DNA from: CAZICM01 sp964537685
GTDB lineage: Bacteria > Myxococcota_A > Polyangia > Polyangiales > Polyangiaceae
NCBI GenBank assembly: GCA_964537685.1
Contig: CAZICM010000031.1
Span: 1-64,000 of the forward strand
Direction of reading: 5' to 3'
DNA length: 64,000 bases
Made by a program: the position numbers and the translations under genes. Position 1 is the first letter of the stretch, and each line of letters begins with the position of its first letter. This document shows positions 35,684 through 44,178 of this stretch, in pieces. The notes beneath the pieces were generated by a model that did no database searches, was not told the DNA's origin, and was given only the letters and a program-made list of their open reading frames with translations.

Positions 35684-38039
35684 TCAGCAAAAACCTCTCC
35701 AACAGCACCATCGAAGCCCGCCGCCTCGAATGCCCCCCCATCACCACTTCCGTCGCCCCCACACACATCGGACACCCTTCCGCGCACGAACACCCCCGCA
35801 TCAAGACCCGCACCCGCGCCAACAATTCCCCGGATTGTTCCCAAATCCGCTCCGCCAGCCCTATGCCGCCTGGCACATTATCAAATAAAAACACCGTTGG
35901 ATCATACTCAGGCCCAGGCCGGTGAGCTCCCGTAGGCGGTATCATCCCTTCCTCGCCCGCATCCCCCAAGGTCTGTCCTATGTCCCGCGGATCGCACATC
36001 AGCGCCAGCGTCGCCACCGTCTCCAGCGCCCGCCCTATCCCCCGCAGTCCATCGATCGCCGATGCCCGCCCAAGCCCCGTCTCTTCAAGGATAGCCTGAG
36101 GAATCGTTAGCCAAAATGAAGTCGTATGCTTTTGAATATCGGGCAACCTTACATCTCCATATCCCGTGTTCTCGTGCGTATGAAATTTTATCTTCTTATA
36201 CCCGACCACCTTTTCGACGATGCTAATCTCACCCCAAGCCGCCGATGCCCGCCCCAAAGACATGCGCGCCGTCTCATCCATCACCGTAATCTTCCGGTTG
36301 GTCATCGCCGTCGTAAAATAATCCGGCACAACTTTGGTTACAAACGCTTTGTGATTTTCATAATCCAATTTCTCAACTTGGTATTGCTCTCCATCGTGCT
36401 GATAGATAGCTTGCTCATGAAGCATCGTCGGCGCCGAGCGCCAATCCAATTCGGCCAGTGTCTTTCCAAGCGCCCTGTCGATAATCACAAAATTATCCCA
36501 GCCCACGCTTCTCAGGCTGACATGATTCGCCGGATACGCATCCGTCGCCCAGTGAAAGCGATCGCCCGATTCATGAACCACGCCATGATCGGCCAAATAC
36601 CGGAGCGCATCCCGGGTATCGTCCGCATTCGCCGTGGTATAGTTTTCGCCCGTTACAAAAGGCAATTCAAAGGCCGAGCACTTTAAATGCTGTATCAAAA
36701 TTTCGGTATTGCTTGGATCGATGCGCGCTTGCTCTATCGAGCCTTCAAATAAATACGCCGGGTTTTTAGCTAGATATTGATCTAAAGGCGAGCTATTCGA
36801 TACCAGCACAGCCAAACTCGTACCGCCCCTCCGCCCGGCCCGCCCAAAGCGCTGCCATGTTTCCGCTATCGAGCCGGGATATCCAGCACATATCACCGCA
36901 TCCAGTTCGCCGATATCAATGCCCAGCTCCAAGGCATTGGTCGCCACAACACACAATATCTCGCCTTCCCGCAGCGCCCGCTCAATCTTCCGCCGCTGAT
37001 CGGGCAAATATCCGCCCCGGTACGCCATTATCGCATCCGAATCTTTTAAAACATCCTGCGTCTGCTCCCGCAGATACTTCAGCATAATCTCTACCGAATT
37101 GCGCGATTGCCCAAATACAATGGTCGGCACGCGCGCCTTCGCCAAATCGGCCGCGAGATGCACCGCGCTCTTCAGCGTGCTCGCCCGCACGCCCAGCTCG
37201 GCATTCACCACCGGCGGATTGAATACAAAAAAACGGCGGCTTCCCCTGGGCGCACCCGATTCATCGATCAGCTCAATCGAGTCTTCTTCAACCCCGAGCA
37301 GCCTCGCCATATGTTCACGCGGGTTCTGAATGGTCGCCGTCGCGCATAAAAACACAGGATTTGCTCCGTGAAATGCGGCCACCCGCCTCAGCCTTTGAAG
37401 CACATGCGAAACATGCGAGCCAAAAACGCCCCGATATGTATGCAACTCATCGATCACCACAAAACGAAGGCGCTGAAAGGTGCGGGCCCAATGCGCATGA
37501 TGCGGAAGAATGCCTGAATGCAGCATGTCCGGATTGGTCATCACAATCGGACTTCGTTCCCGCGCCGCCCGCCTCGCATCCCCCGGCGTATCGCCGTCAT
37601 ACACAATCGCCGGAATCGATAGCCCCGCATCGCGGATCATCGCATGCAATCCCGCCTCTTGATCGCGCGAAAGGGCTTTCGTCGGATACAAATAAATCGC
37701 GCTGCCCTCACGCTCTTGCGCCAGCGAATGAAGCACCGGCAGATGAAAACATAAACTCTTGCCGCTCGCGGTCGGCGTGGCCACCACCACATGACGCCCT
37801 GAAAGCGCCGCGCGCACCGCCCGTTCCTGGTGCTCGTACAATTGCTCGATACCCCGGGCATGCAGCGCAGAAATCAATCCGGGCTCTAAATTCTCGGGAA
37901 TAGGACGGTATCGCCCGCTTGTTGCGGACCTCGTCACATCGGCGGAGAGGCAAGGGCGGACATAGCCCGAGCGGAGCCACGATTGAATGACAGCATCGAT
38001 ACCAACAGGGGTTTTCCAGGGAGGAGCAGGCACGGTCAA
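35676..38039 (-). CDS. DEAD/DEAH helicase with DUF1998-type zinc-binding tail (MrfA-like)
   Basis: About 788 residues from the TTG at 38039 (a GTG 6 bases on is equally possible). Helicase motifs: Q region YEHQERAVRAAL, Walker A TPTASGKSL, motif II IDELHTYRGVFG, motif III CATATIQ, motif VI QRFGRAGRRGG. The tail is DUF1998-like with a Cys cluster CSCAEGCPMC close to the end. This is the family of Bacillus MrfA, involved in mitomycin C repair, and of many actinobacterial and myxobacterial homologues. A longer start at 38237 would run into the lspA promoter, and its extra residues are not conserved-looking. It overlaps mntA by 8 bases. Confidence 0.88.
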   Translation of the reverse strand: MTVPAPPWKTPVGIDAVIQSWLRSGYVRPCLSADVTRSATSGRYRPIPENLEPGLISALHARGIEQLYEHQERAVRAALSGRHVVVATPTASGKSLCFHLPVLHSLAQEREGSAIYLYPTKALSRDQEAGLHAMIRDAGLSIPAIVYDGDTPGDARRAARERSPIVMTNPDMLHSGILPHHAHWARTFQRLRFVVIDELHTYRGVFGSHVSHVLQRLRRVAAFHGANPVFLCATATIQNPREHMARLLGVEEDSIELIDESGAPRGSRRFFVFNPPVVNAELGVRASTLKSAVHLAADLAKARVPTIVFGQSRNSVEIMLKYLREQTQDVLKDSDAIMAYRGGYLPDQRRKIERALREGEILCVVATNALELGIDIGELDAVICAGYPGSIAETWQRFGRAGRRGGTSLAVLVSNSSPLDQYLAKNPAYLFEGSIEQARIDPSNTEILIQHLKCSAFELPFVTGENYTTANADDTRDALRYLADHGVVHESGDRFHWATDAYPANHVSLRSVGWDNFVIIDRALGKTLAELDWRSAPTMLHEQAIYQHDGEQYQVEKLDYENHKAFVTKVVPDYFTTAMTNRKITVMDETARMSLGRASAAWGEISIVEKVVGYKKIKFHTHENTGYGDVRLPDIQKHTTSFWLTIPQAILEETGLGRASAIDGLRGIGRALETVATLALMCDPRDIGQTLGDAGEEGMIPPTGAHRPGPEYDPTVFLFDNVPGGIGLAERIWEQSGELLARVRVLMRGCSCAEGCPMCVGATEVVMGGHSRRRASMVLLERFLLND

Positions 38040-38131
38040 AGGTATACTAAACAGATGTTTGGTGGTGCAACGGCTTCTTGCACTTATCCTGTTGGTTGAT
38101 CGCCCACGTTTCGCGTAGAAAGAGCCCGGAC

Positions 38132-38995
38132 ATGCAAATTCAAAACAGCCCCGCGGGAGCCATTGCGGAGACAGCGGGGCCTCTTCCAGCCCCCTCTTCC
38201 GAAGCGCCTGCCCCCGAAGAGCGGGCTTCGATGACATTTCTTGTGGTCGTCACGGCGATATCGCTGGCGGCCGATCTGGTCACCAAAGCTTGGGCGAAGG
38301 CCACGCTGTCGGGGGTCGATCCTCTTCGCGTGGGCGCCAAGAAACTCACAGTGATCAAAGGGTATTGGGATTTTATTTACGCGCTGAATCCAGGGGGCGC
38401 GTGGAGTTTTTTGAGAGGGCTGCCCGAGTCGATCCGCAGGCCCTTCTTTTTATTTGTATCGGCGGCGGCGATTGTGTTCATCGTCGCCATTTATCGGCGC
38501 GTGCCCAAGAACCACGGCGCGATGAAGTGGGGATTGCCGCTGGCTTTGGGCGGAGCGATGGGCAATTTGGTCGATCGCATCCGCTATGGGCAGGTCATCG
38601 ATTTCATTGACATGTATATCGTCCGCAAGGGCGTGGAAAATCATTGGCCGACCTACAACGTGGCGGATATTGCCATCGTGATTGGGGTGGGGCTGATGGC
38701 CATTGATATGGTGCGCACCGGCAGGCATTTGGGTGAGCATCATGAAGAAGCGAAGAAAGAGCCCGAGGACGAGATTCGGGTGAGCACGGCGCCGCCGTTG
38801 GAAGTTCCTGCCGATCCAGAGCCCGCGGCGGAAACCAAGGTGGAAGAGAACTGGGTCGAGCTAAGCCTGCAAGAGGCATTGGATTTGGAAGTGCGAGCCG
38901 CGGACCAGCGCAGGCGCGACAGTTTTCCGCCCGCCGAGCCTGTGCAAAATCAGGCTGAAACTCCGGCTCAAGAAGAAAAGAAGAGCGAAGGGTAG
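38132..38995 (+). CDS. lspA: Signal peptidase II, first copy, with long C-terminal extension
   Basis: 287 residues against about 160-200 for typical LspA. Four membrane helices carry the aspartyl-protease dyad: GNLVDRIRYGQVIDFIDM and PTYNVADIAIVIGVG. The conserved ALNPGGAWS loop is also present. A roughly 85-residue hydrophilic, Glu-rich tail follows the last helix, and about 30 residues rich in Pro/Ala/Glu precede the first. LspA removes the signal peptide from prolipoproteins after lipidation by Lgt. Myxococcus xanthus also has adjacent lspA paralogues (lspA1 and lspA2), which supports the myxobacterial assignment. It begins an lspA-lspA-lgt operon. The tail is of unknown use. Confidence 0.92.
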   Translation: MQIQNSPAGAIAETAGPLPAPSSEAPAPEERASMTFLVVVTAISLAADLVTKAWAKATLSGVDPLRVGAKKLTVIKGYWDFIYALNPGGAWSFLRGLPESIRRPFFLFVSAAAIVFIVAIYRRVPKNHGAMKWGLPLALGGAMGNLVDRIRYGQVIDFIDMYIVRKGVENHWPTYNVADIAIVIGVGLMAIDMVRTGRHLGEHHEEAKKEPEDEIRVSTAPPLEVPADPEPAAETKVEENWVELSLQEALDLEVRAADQRRRDSFPPAEPVQNQAETPAQEEKKSEG

Positions 38996-39055
38996 CCCAG
39001 CCATGCGGAAGTGTTTTGCGGGCTGGGCATAAGTGTCGTAGAGGTTTTCGCGAAA

Positions 39056-39718
39056 ATGTCTGAAGAAGCCACACAATCTCAGAAGGCCGCGGCTGTCACC
39101 GGTCCACGCCCTTCGTACTTGTTTTTCGCGGTGATCGCGCTTTCGACCATCGCGCTGGATCTGGGCAGCAAATGGTGGGTGAAGGCCACGCTGGACGACG
39201 GAAGACCGTGGAGCTCTCGCAAGATTGAGTTCATCAAAGATCGCTTTGGCTTTATTTTTGCGAAAAACAGAGGCGGCGCGTGGGGTCTGCTTCAAGACGA
39301 GCACGAAGCGATCAGGCTGCCTTTTTTCTTCTTGATTTCGATCGTGGCGGTCGTCTTTATCCTCTCGCTATACCGCCGGGCCGAGCCTTCGCAGCGCGCG
39401 CTTCGCTGGGGATTGCCGCTCGTCTTTGGAGGCGCGATTGGCAATGTGGTTGACCGCATTCGCTACGGTTACGTGGTCGATTTCATCGACGTATTCGTGA
39501 CCAAAGATTTTCGCTGGCCCACCTTCAATGTCGCAGATATCGCAATTGTTGCGGGCGTTGGGCTGATGGCGATCGACATGTTCACATCGCGAAGCCCGAA
39601 CACCGATTTAGCGACGGCGGGCGTAGCGCTTCCGGGTGAGGCAAACGCACCGGAAACAAGCGCTGAACCGACATCCAAAACCGAACCGGAAGAAGCGCCT
39701 GAAGGCAAAGCCGGGTAG
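39056..39718 (+). CDS. lspA: Signal peptidase II, second copy
   Basis: 220 residues, paralogous to the gene just upstream with the same helix order and signature blocks: KNRGGAWGLL, GGAIGNVVDRIRYGYVVDFI and PTFNVADIAIVAG, both catalytic Asp present. Its C-terminal tail is short (about 35 residues). Two copies in tandem suggest specialised substrates, or resistance to an inhibitor such as globomycin or myxovirescin: extra LspA copies do this in M. xanthus. ATG 39056 follows GAGG by about 11 bases. It precedes lgt by 11 bases. Confidence 0.92.
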   Translation: MSEEATQSQKAAAVTGPRPSYLFFAVIALSTIALDLGSKWWVKATLDDGRPWSSRKIEFIKDRFGFIFAKNRGGAWGLLQDEHEAIRLPFFFLISIVAVVFILSLYRRAEPSQRALRWGLPLVFGGAIGNVVDRIRYGYVVDFIDVFVTKDFRWPTFNVADIAIVAGVGLMAIDMFTSRSPNTDLATAGVALPGEANAPETSAEPTSKTEPEEAPEGKAG

Positions 39719-39729
39719 GGAAGAGCGCC

Positions 39730-40668
39730 ATGAAATCCGAGCTGTTTCGCGTCCTCGATGTTGCATTTCCAGCGTACTTCGTCCTGCTTCTATCGGGATT
39801 TTTATTTGCGACGGCGATCGGATCGATATGGGCGCGCAGGATTGGAAGAGATCCTGACGTGATTGTGGATTTGGGTCTTGCAAGCCTTCTCATGGGCGTT
39901 GTGGGCGGGCGGCTGCTCCACGTTATCGCGGACGGTTATTTTTGGGACTACGTGCATCTGTGCACCGATCCATCGCTGGTGGACTGGAAGGTCGAACAAG
40001 CGGTTTGCGTCTCGCGCTACAAGGGCGTGTGGGACTCCGCCAAAATGGTCTGCCATCCCAGCGAGACCGACTGCCTTGCATGGGCGAAGTTTTGGGCGGG
40101 CGGACTCACCTATTACGGCGGATTTATCGGCTCATCGATCACTGCATTTTACTTGCTCAAGCGCGATCGATTTCCCTTTTGGAAAGCGGCGGACATGGGC
40201 GCCTTTGCCATTCCGCTCGGCCTTGGTTTTGGCCGCATGGGCTGCCTGCTTGCGGGCTGTTGTTTTGGCCGGCGTTCGGAGAGCGCGCTCGCCCTTTCAT
40301 TTCCGCCCCGAAGCCCTGCGAGCGAAGCTCAATTCAAAGTGGGCGAGCTTGGCAGCGCGGCGGACTGGTCACATCCTGTGCAGCCGATGCAGATCTACGA
40401 ATCGGCGCTGGCCTTTGGTATCGCGGCATTTTGCCTGCTCTACATGCATGGGCGGAAGCGTTACGACGGCCATGTCTTCGTTACCTTCTTAGGTCTGTAC
40501 GCGGCGGGCCGCTTTGTACTTGAGTTCTTCCGCGCGGACGATCGGGGAGGGCTGGTTGGCCTATCCACATCTCAGCTTATCGGCGTTGGCTGTGTGATTG
40601 CGGCTGGATTGATTCACGCGAAGCGTTCGGCGAAGACCACGCAGCTTCCCAATGCTCAAGCGGCATAG
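39730..40668 (+). CDS. lgt: Prolipoprotein diacylglyceryl transferase
   Basis: 312 residues with seven or so membrane helices. Conserved Lgt blocks are seen: GGRLLHVI, GGLTYYGGFIGS, GLGFGRMGCLLAGCCFGR, HPVQPMQIYES and AGRFVLEFFRADDRG. Lgt transfers diacylglycerol from phosphatidylglycerol to the lipobox Cys, the step before LspA cleavage. The GRxGC..AGCCFG version of the signature replaces the enterobacterial GRLGNFxNxE and is seen in many non-enteric homologues. A periplasmic loop (about 75-120) with four Cys is inserted relative to E. coli Lgt. It closes the lipoprotein-maturation operon, fitting the abundance of lipoproteins in this window. Confidence 0.92.
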   Translation: MKSELFRVLDVAFPAYFVLLLSGFLFATAIGSIWARRIGRDPDVIVDLGLASLLMGVVGGRLLHVIADGYFWDYVHLCTDPSLVDWKVEQAVCVSRYKGVWDSAKMVCHPSETDCLAWAKFWAGGLTYYGGFIGSSITAFYLLKRDRFPFWKAADMGAFAIPLGLGFGRMGCLLAGCCFGRRSESALALSFPPRSPASEAQFKVGELGSAADWSHPVQPMQIYESALAFGIAAFCLLYMHGRKRYDGHVFVTFLGLYAAGRFVLEFFRADDRGGLVGLSTSQLIGVGCVIAAGLIHAKRSAKTTQLPNAQAA

Positions 40669-40734
40669 GGGATTGATCGCAAGTTCGCACCCTTCCCATC
40701 GCATTTTGTTCATGATATAGGGGGAGTCCACACG

Positions 40735-41619
40735 ATGGGTGAGCCGGCCTATACACAAGAAGTTGCACTTTTAGATCCGACCTATTATCCCACCACCGAT
40801 GATATGGGTCAGGACGCACTACAGGCACTGATTGTTGAGCTGCTCAGGCCGTTGCTAGCGCGTTATTTAGCTCAGCAAGGAATCAAGGCATATGTGGGTA
40901 CGGATCAATTTATCTACTGGGTGCAGCATGCGCCTACGATCTCGGTAGCGCCAGATGTGTATGTGATGCCCGGTTTGTCGCCTGATCTGCGTCCCCGGTC
41001 GTGGAAGTTATGGGAAGCGGGAGTCGTTCCGACCTTTGCACTCGAAGTGATGGCGGCGGAGAACACAGCCAAGGATCGGGTGTTATCCCCGCGAAGGTAC
41101 AACGAGCTAGGCGTTCGAGAGCTGATCGTGTTCGATCCCTATGCGGAAAGGCGCCGCGCACCAGTGCGTTTTTCCGCGTACCGGCGTGAAGGCAAGGGCG
41201 AACTTGAATTGGCCGAGACGAACAACGGCGATCGGATACGCTCAACCGAGCTAGGCATATACATTCGGGTGGTGGGAGAAGAAGACGACCCGCGGCTTCG
41301 CATTGGCACCGGTCCAAAAGGGAGAATTTTATTTCCGACCGAGGCCGAGGAGCAAGCGAACAGAGTCGTGCAAGAGCGCGTGAGAGTGGAACAAGAGCGC
41401 GTGCGCACGGAACGCATGCGGGCGCGGGCCGAACAAGAGCACATCAGAGCCGAAACAGAGCGGGCACGCGCCGACGAAGAACATATCAAGGCCGAAACAG
41501 AGCGGGCACGCGCCGAACAAGAGCATGTCAAAGCTGAAGCAGAGCGAGCACGCGCCGAACAGGCCGAGGCAGAGCTGGCCCGCTTGCGTGCGATGATTGA
41601 ACGGTTGCCGCGATCATGA
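40735..41619 (+). CDS. Uma2-family (DUF820) putative endonuclease, first copy, with coiled-coil tail
   Basis: 294 residues. The first 195 form a Uma2/PD-(D/E)XK-like domain with APDVYVMPG, FALEVMAAEN and GVRELIVFDP at the expected spacing. The canonical Lys after the Glu block is not evident (DRVLSPRRY), so catalysis is uncertain. The tail is a charged coiled coil of 14-residue units (HIRAETERARADEE, HIKAETERARAEQE, HVKAEAERARAEQA). Uma2 proteins are abundant, often multicopy, and of unknown role in cyanobacteria and myxobacteria. The copy at 41641 is virtually identical except for the tail. Confidence 0.8.
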   Translation: MGEPAYTQEVALLDPTYYPTTDDMGQDALQALIVELLRPLLARYLAQQGIKAYVGTDQFIYWVQHAPTISVAPDVYVMPGLSPDLRPRSWKLWEAGVVPTFALEVMAAENTAKDRVLSPRRYNELGVRELIVFDPYAERRRAPVRFSAYRREGKGELELAETNNGDRIRSTELGIYIRVVGEEDDPRLRIGTGPKGRILFPTEAEEQANRVVQERVRVEQERVRTERMRARAEQEHIRAETERARADEEHIKAETERARAEQEHVKAEAERARAEQAEAELARLRAMIERLPRS

Positions 41620-41640
41620 ATAAACAACGGGGTCCACACG

Positions 41641-42441
41641 ATGGGTGAGCCGGCCTATACACAAGAAGTTGCACTTTTAGATCCGACCTATTATCCCACC
41701 ACCGATGATATGGGTCAGGACGCACTACAGGCACTGATTGTTGAGCTGCTCAGGCCGTTGCTAGCGCGTTATTTAGCTCAGCAAGGAATCAAGGCATATG
41801 TGGGTACGGATCAATTTATCTACTGGGTGCAGCATGCGCCTACGATCTCGGTAGCGCCAGATGTGTATGTGATGCCCGGTTTGTCGCCTGATCTGCGTCC
41901 CCGGTCGTGGAAGTTATGGGAAGCGGGAGTCGTTCCGACCTTTGCACTCGAAGTGATGGCGGCGGAGAACACAGCCAAGGATCGGGTGTTATCCCCGCGA
42001 AGGTACAACGAGCTAGGCGTTCGAGAGCTGATCGTGTTCGATCCCTATGCGGAAAGGCGCCGCGCACCAGTGCGTTTTTCCGCGTACCGGCGTGAAGGCA
42101 AGGGCGAACTTGAATTGGCCGAGACGAACAACGGCGATCGGATACGCTCAACCGAGCTAGGCATATACATTCGGGTGGTGGGAGAAGAAGACGACCCGCG
42201 GCTTCGCATTGGCACCGGTCCAAAAGGGAGAATTTTATTTCCGACCGAGGCCGAGGAGCAAGCGAACAGAGTCGTGCAAGAGCGCGTGAGAGTGGAACAA
42301 GAGCGCGTGCGCACGGAACGCATGCGGGCGCGGGCCGAACAAGAGCACATCAGAGCCGAAACAGAGCGGGCACGCGCCGAACAGGCCGAGGCAGAGCTGG
42401 CCCGCTTGCGCGCGATGATTGAACGGTTGCCACGATCATAA
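41641..42441 (+). CDS. Uma2-family protein, second copy with shortened coiled coil
   Basis: 266 residues, identical to the upstream copy over the first 240 or so residues and apparently nearly identical at base level, including the eight bases before the ATG. The 84-base difference equals two 42-base coiled-coil units: this copy has one unit where the first has three. The near identity indicates a recent duplication or gene conversion, with a 906-base offset between starts. The role is unknown, as for copy one. Confidence 0.8.
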   Translation: MGEPAYTQEVALLDPTYYPTTDDMGQDALQALIVELLRPLLARYLAQQGIKAYVGTDQFIYWVQHAPTISVAPDVYVMPGLSPDLRPRSWKLWEAGVVPTFALEVMAAENTAKDRVLSPRRYNELGVRELIVFDPYAERRRAPVRFSAYRREGKGELELAETNNGDRIRSTELGIYIRVVGEEDDPRLRIGTGPKGRILFPTEAEEQANRVVQERVRVEQERVRTERMRARAEQEHIRAETERARAEQAEAELARLRAMIERLPRS

Positions 42442-42460
42442 ATAAAACGGGGTCCAAATG

Positions 42461-43099
42461 ATGGGTGAGCCGGCGCATACACAAAAAACTCCCCGATCCG
42501 ATCCGACCTATTATCCCAGCACGGACGATATGGGCAGGGATGCCCTCCAGATATCGATTGTCGAGCTGCTCAGGCCGCTGATTGCCCGTTTTTTGGCACA
42601 TCGGGGTGTCAAGGCATTTGTGGGCGCAAATCAATTCATCTACTGGGTCCAGTATGCGCCGACGATCTCGGTCGCTCCCGATATCTATGTGATGCCCGGC
42701 CTGTCGCCCGATCTTCGCCCCCCGCTGTGGAAGCTATGGGAAGCGGGCGTCGTCCCCAACTTTGCGCTGCAAGTGATGCCCGAGGAAACCACGGCCAAGG
42801 ATTGGGTCTTGCCGCCCCGGCGCCACAGCGAGCTGGGCGTACGGGAATTCATTATTTTCGACCCCCATGCCAGCCAGAGGCCCGATCCGATGCGTTTTTT
42901 CGTGTATAGGCGCAAAGGCAGGGGCGAGCTTCGATTGGCCGAAACGAGCAATGGCGATCGGGTGCGCTCTTCACAGCTTGGCGCATACATCCGGGCTGTG
43001 GGAGCCGACAACGACCCGCGGCTTCGCATTGGCACCGGCCCAAAAGGGAAAATTCTCTTTCCGACCGAGGCCGAGGAAGAACAAGCGAAAGCCGAATAG
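42461..43099 (+). CDS. Uma2-family protein, diverged third copy without coiled coil
   Basis: 212 residues from the second ATG, matching the start of the two upstream copies. It shares the framework (WVQYAPTISVAPDIYVMPG, LWEAGVVPNFALQVM, ELGVREFIIFDP) but has many substitutions. The Glu in FALEVM is Gln here, at a position expected to bind metal in this fold, so it may lack activity. The coiled coil is cut to a stub ending EEEQAKAE. The gene is complete with a stop; the loss is at the repeat region, not a frameshift. It ends 19 bases before a lipoprotein gene. Confidence 0.75.
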   Translation: MGEPAHTQKTPRSDPTYYPSTDDMGRDALQISIVELLRPLIARFLAHRGVKAFVGANQFIYWVQYAPTISVAPDIYVMPGLSPDLRPPLWKLWEAGVVPNFALQVMPEETTAKDWVLPPRRHSELGVREFIIFDPHASQRPDPMRFFVYRRKGRGELRLAETSNGDRVRSSQLGAYIRAVGADNDPRLRIGTGPKGKILFPTEAEEEQAKAE

Positions 43100-43118
43100 A
43101 TCGCGCTACGCTCGGCGC

Positions 43119-43988
43119 ATGGCACATCTCTCTCCTTCCAAGCGCACCCTTTTAACTTCGTCCATCCTTTCGCTCACCCTCGCCCTCATGCTCATGGGCG
43201 CGTGTGTGGACGACCGCCAAAACATCGGCCCCGCACCTCCTGCCTGCGCGCCTGGAGCCGGCCAATGCACAGCCTCGGGAGGTGTCAACGGCGGCTCCGA
43301 CGCGGGCAGCGATTCAGGCTCGGGCAGCAGCGGAAGCGCCACCGGTATCAGCGTAAAGGGCGACGTAGTGCAGTACATCGACACCGGTTTTATCGAAGCA
43401 TCAACGTATATGGGCGAAGCCTTGATCTCTGCGCCCAAGGCGGGAGGCGGCACCGTCAGCGCGAACCTTATCAACGGCGGCTTCAGCCTCGATAACGTCA
43501 AAGAAGGCGACGGCCAGCTCTTCCGCGTAAAGGATACAACTGCGGAAAGCGACATCCTATCGACCCTTAGCTATCAGCGGATACAATCCGGCCAGGGCTC
43601 CATCACCCTCGGTGCCGTCAACGAAGCCGTATTCAGCGATTTAGCGACATGCATGCTTACGGCATTGGATCCTCAATCCGGCCATGCGATTTTAAGGCTG
43701 GTACGCGGTTCGGTGCCGCTATCGGGCGCATTTGTGAAAGACAGCGGAAGCCTTGGCCAAATTGCCTATCAAGACACGGCCCAAGTAAGCAATTGCGCGT
43801 ATGCATCGAATTTGATTGAAACCAGCACCAATGGCTTTGTGATTTTATTCAATATCCCCGTACCCGCCGATGGAAGAATCGTATTGGAATTAACCGCTCC
43901 CTCGCCTCTGGGCGGCACCGAGGATAGAACGGCTTTTATCGACGTCGATAAAGGCTTTGTCACCTATGCCTGGCTGGATTTTTTATAA
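43119..43988 (+). CDS. Lipoprotein of unknown function
   Basis: 289 residues. Lipoprotein signal with lipobox MGAC and a long Ser/Gly/Asp linker (SDAGSDSGSGSSGSATG). The mature domain is beta-rich with one or two Cys pairs and no recognised family; it contains VQYIDTGFIEASTYMGEALI and FIDVDKGFVTYAWLDFL. ATG 43119 starts the signal, and the longer frame upstream overlaps the Uma2 gene in another frame. It may share a transcript with the Uma2 genes only by proximity. Confidence 0.65.
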   Translation: MAHLSPSKRTLLTSSILSLTLALMLMGACVDDRQNIGPAPPACAPGAGQCTASGGVNGGSDAGSDSGSGSSGSATGISVKGDVVQYIDTGFIEASTYMGEALISAPKAGGGTVSANLINGGFSLDNVKEGDGQLFRVKDTTAESDILSTLSYQRIQSGQGSITLGAVNEAVFSDLATCMLTALDPQSGHAILRLVRGSVPLSGAFVKDSGSLGQIAYQDTAQVSNCAYASNLIETSTNGFVILFNIPVPADGRIVLELTAPSPLGGTEDRTAFIDVDKGFVTYAWLDFL

Positions 43989-44096
43989 GATCAAAGAACA
44001 AACCCCGGCCGGCCCGATAACGATGTAGGAGCGGTTTTTCAGATGTCCATGTTTTTATTGCATGCGAACCCGAAACATGATGAGATTTTCGGTTCA

Positions 44097-44122
44097 TTCA
44101 TGCGCTCTTTAAAGCGCATGAA
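44097..44122. promoter_or_regulatory. 26-base perfect palindrome upstream of the adenosine-deaminase-like gene
   Basis: TTCATGCGCT and AGCGCATGAA pair perfectly around CTTTAA, about 57 bases before the start codon at 44179. A weaker nested pair, CAGATGT at 44040 and ACATCTG at 44122, surrounds it. The size and symmetry suit a dimeric repressor site or a leader hairpin. No T run follows, so it is not a typical terminator. Confidence 0.4.
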
Positions 44123-44178
44123 CATCTGCACTCAATCCGCGCCGCTTCTCAAAAAGGCGCGCTTTCAAAGGAATGGAC

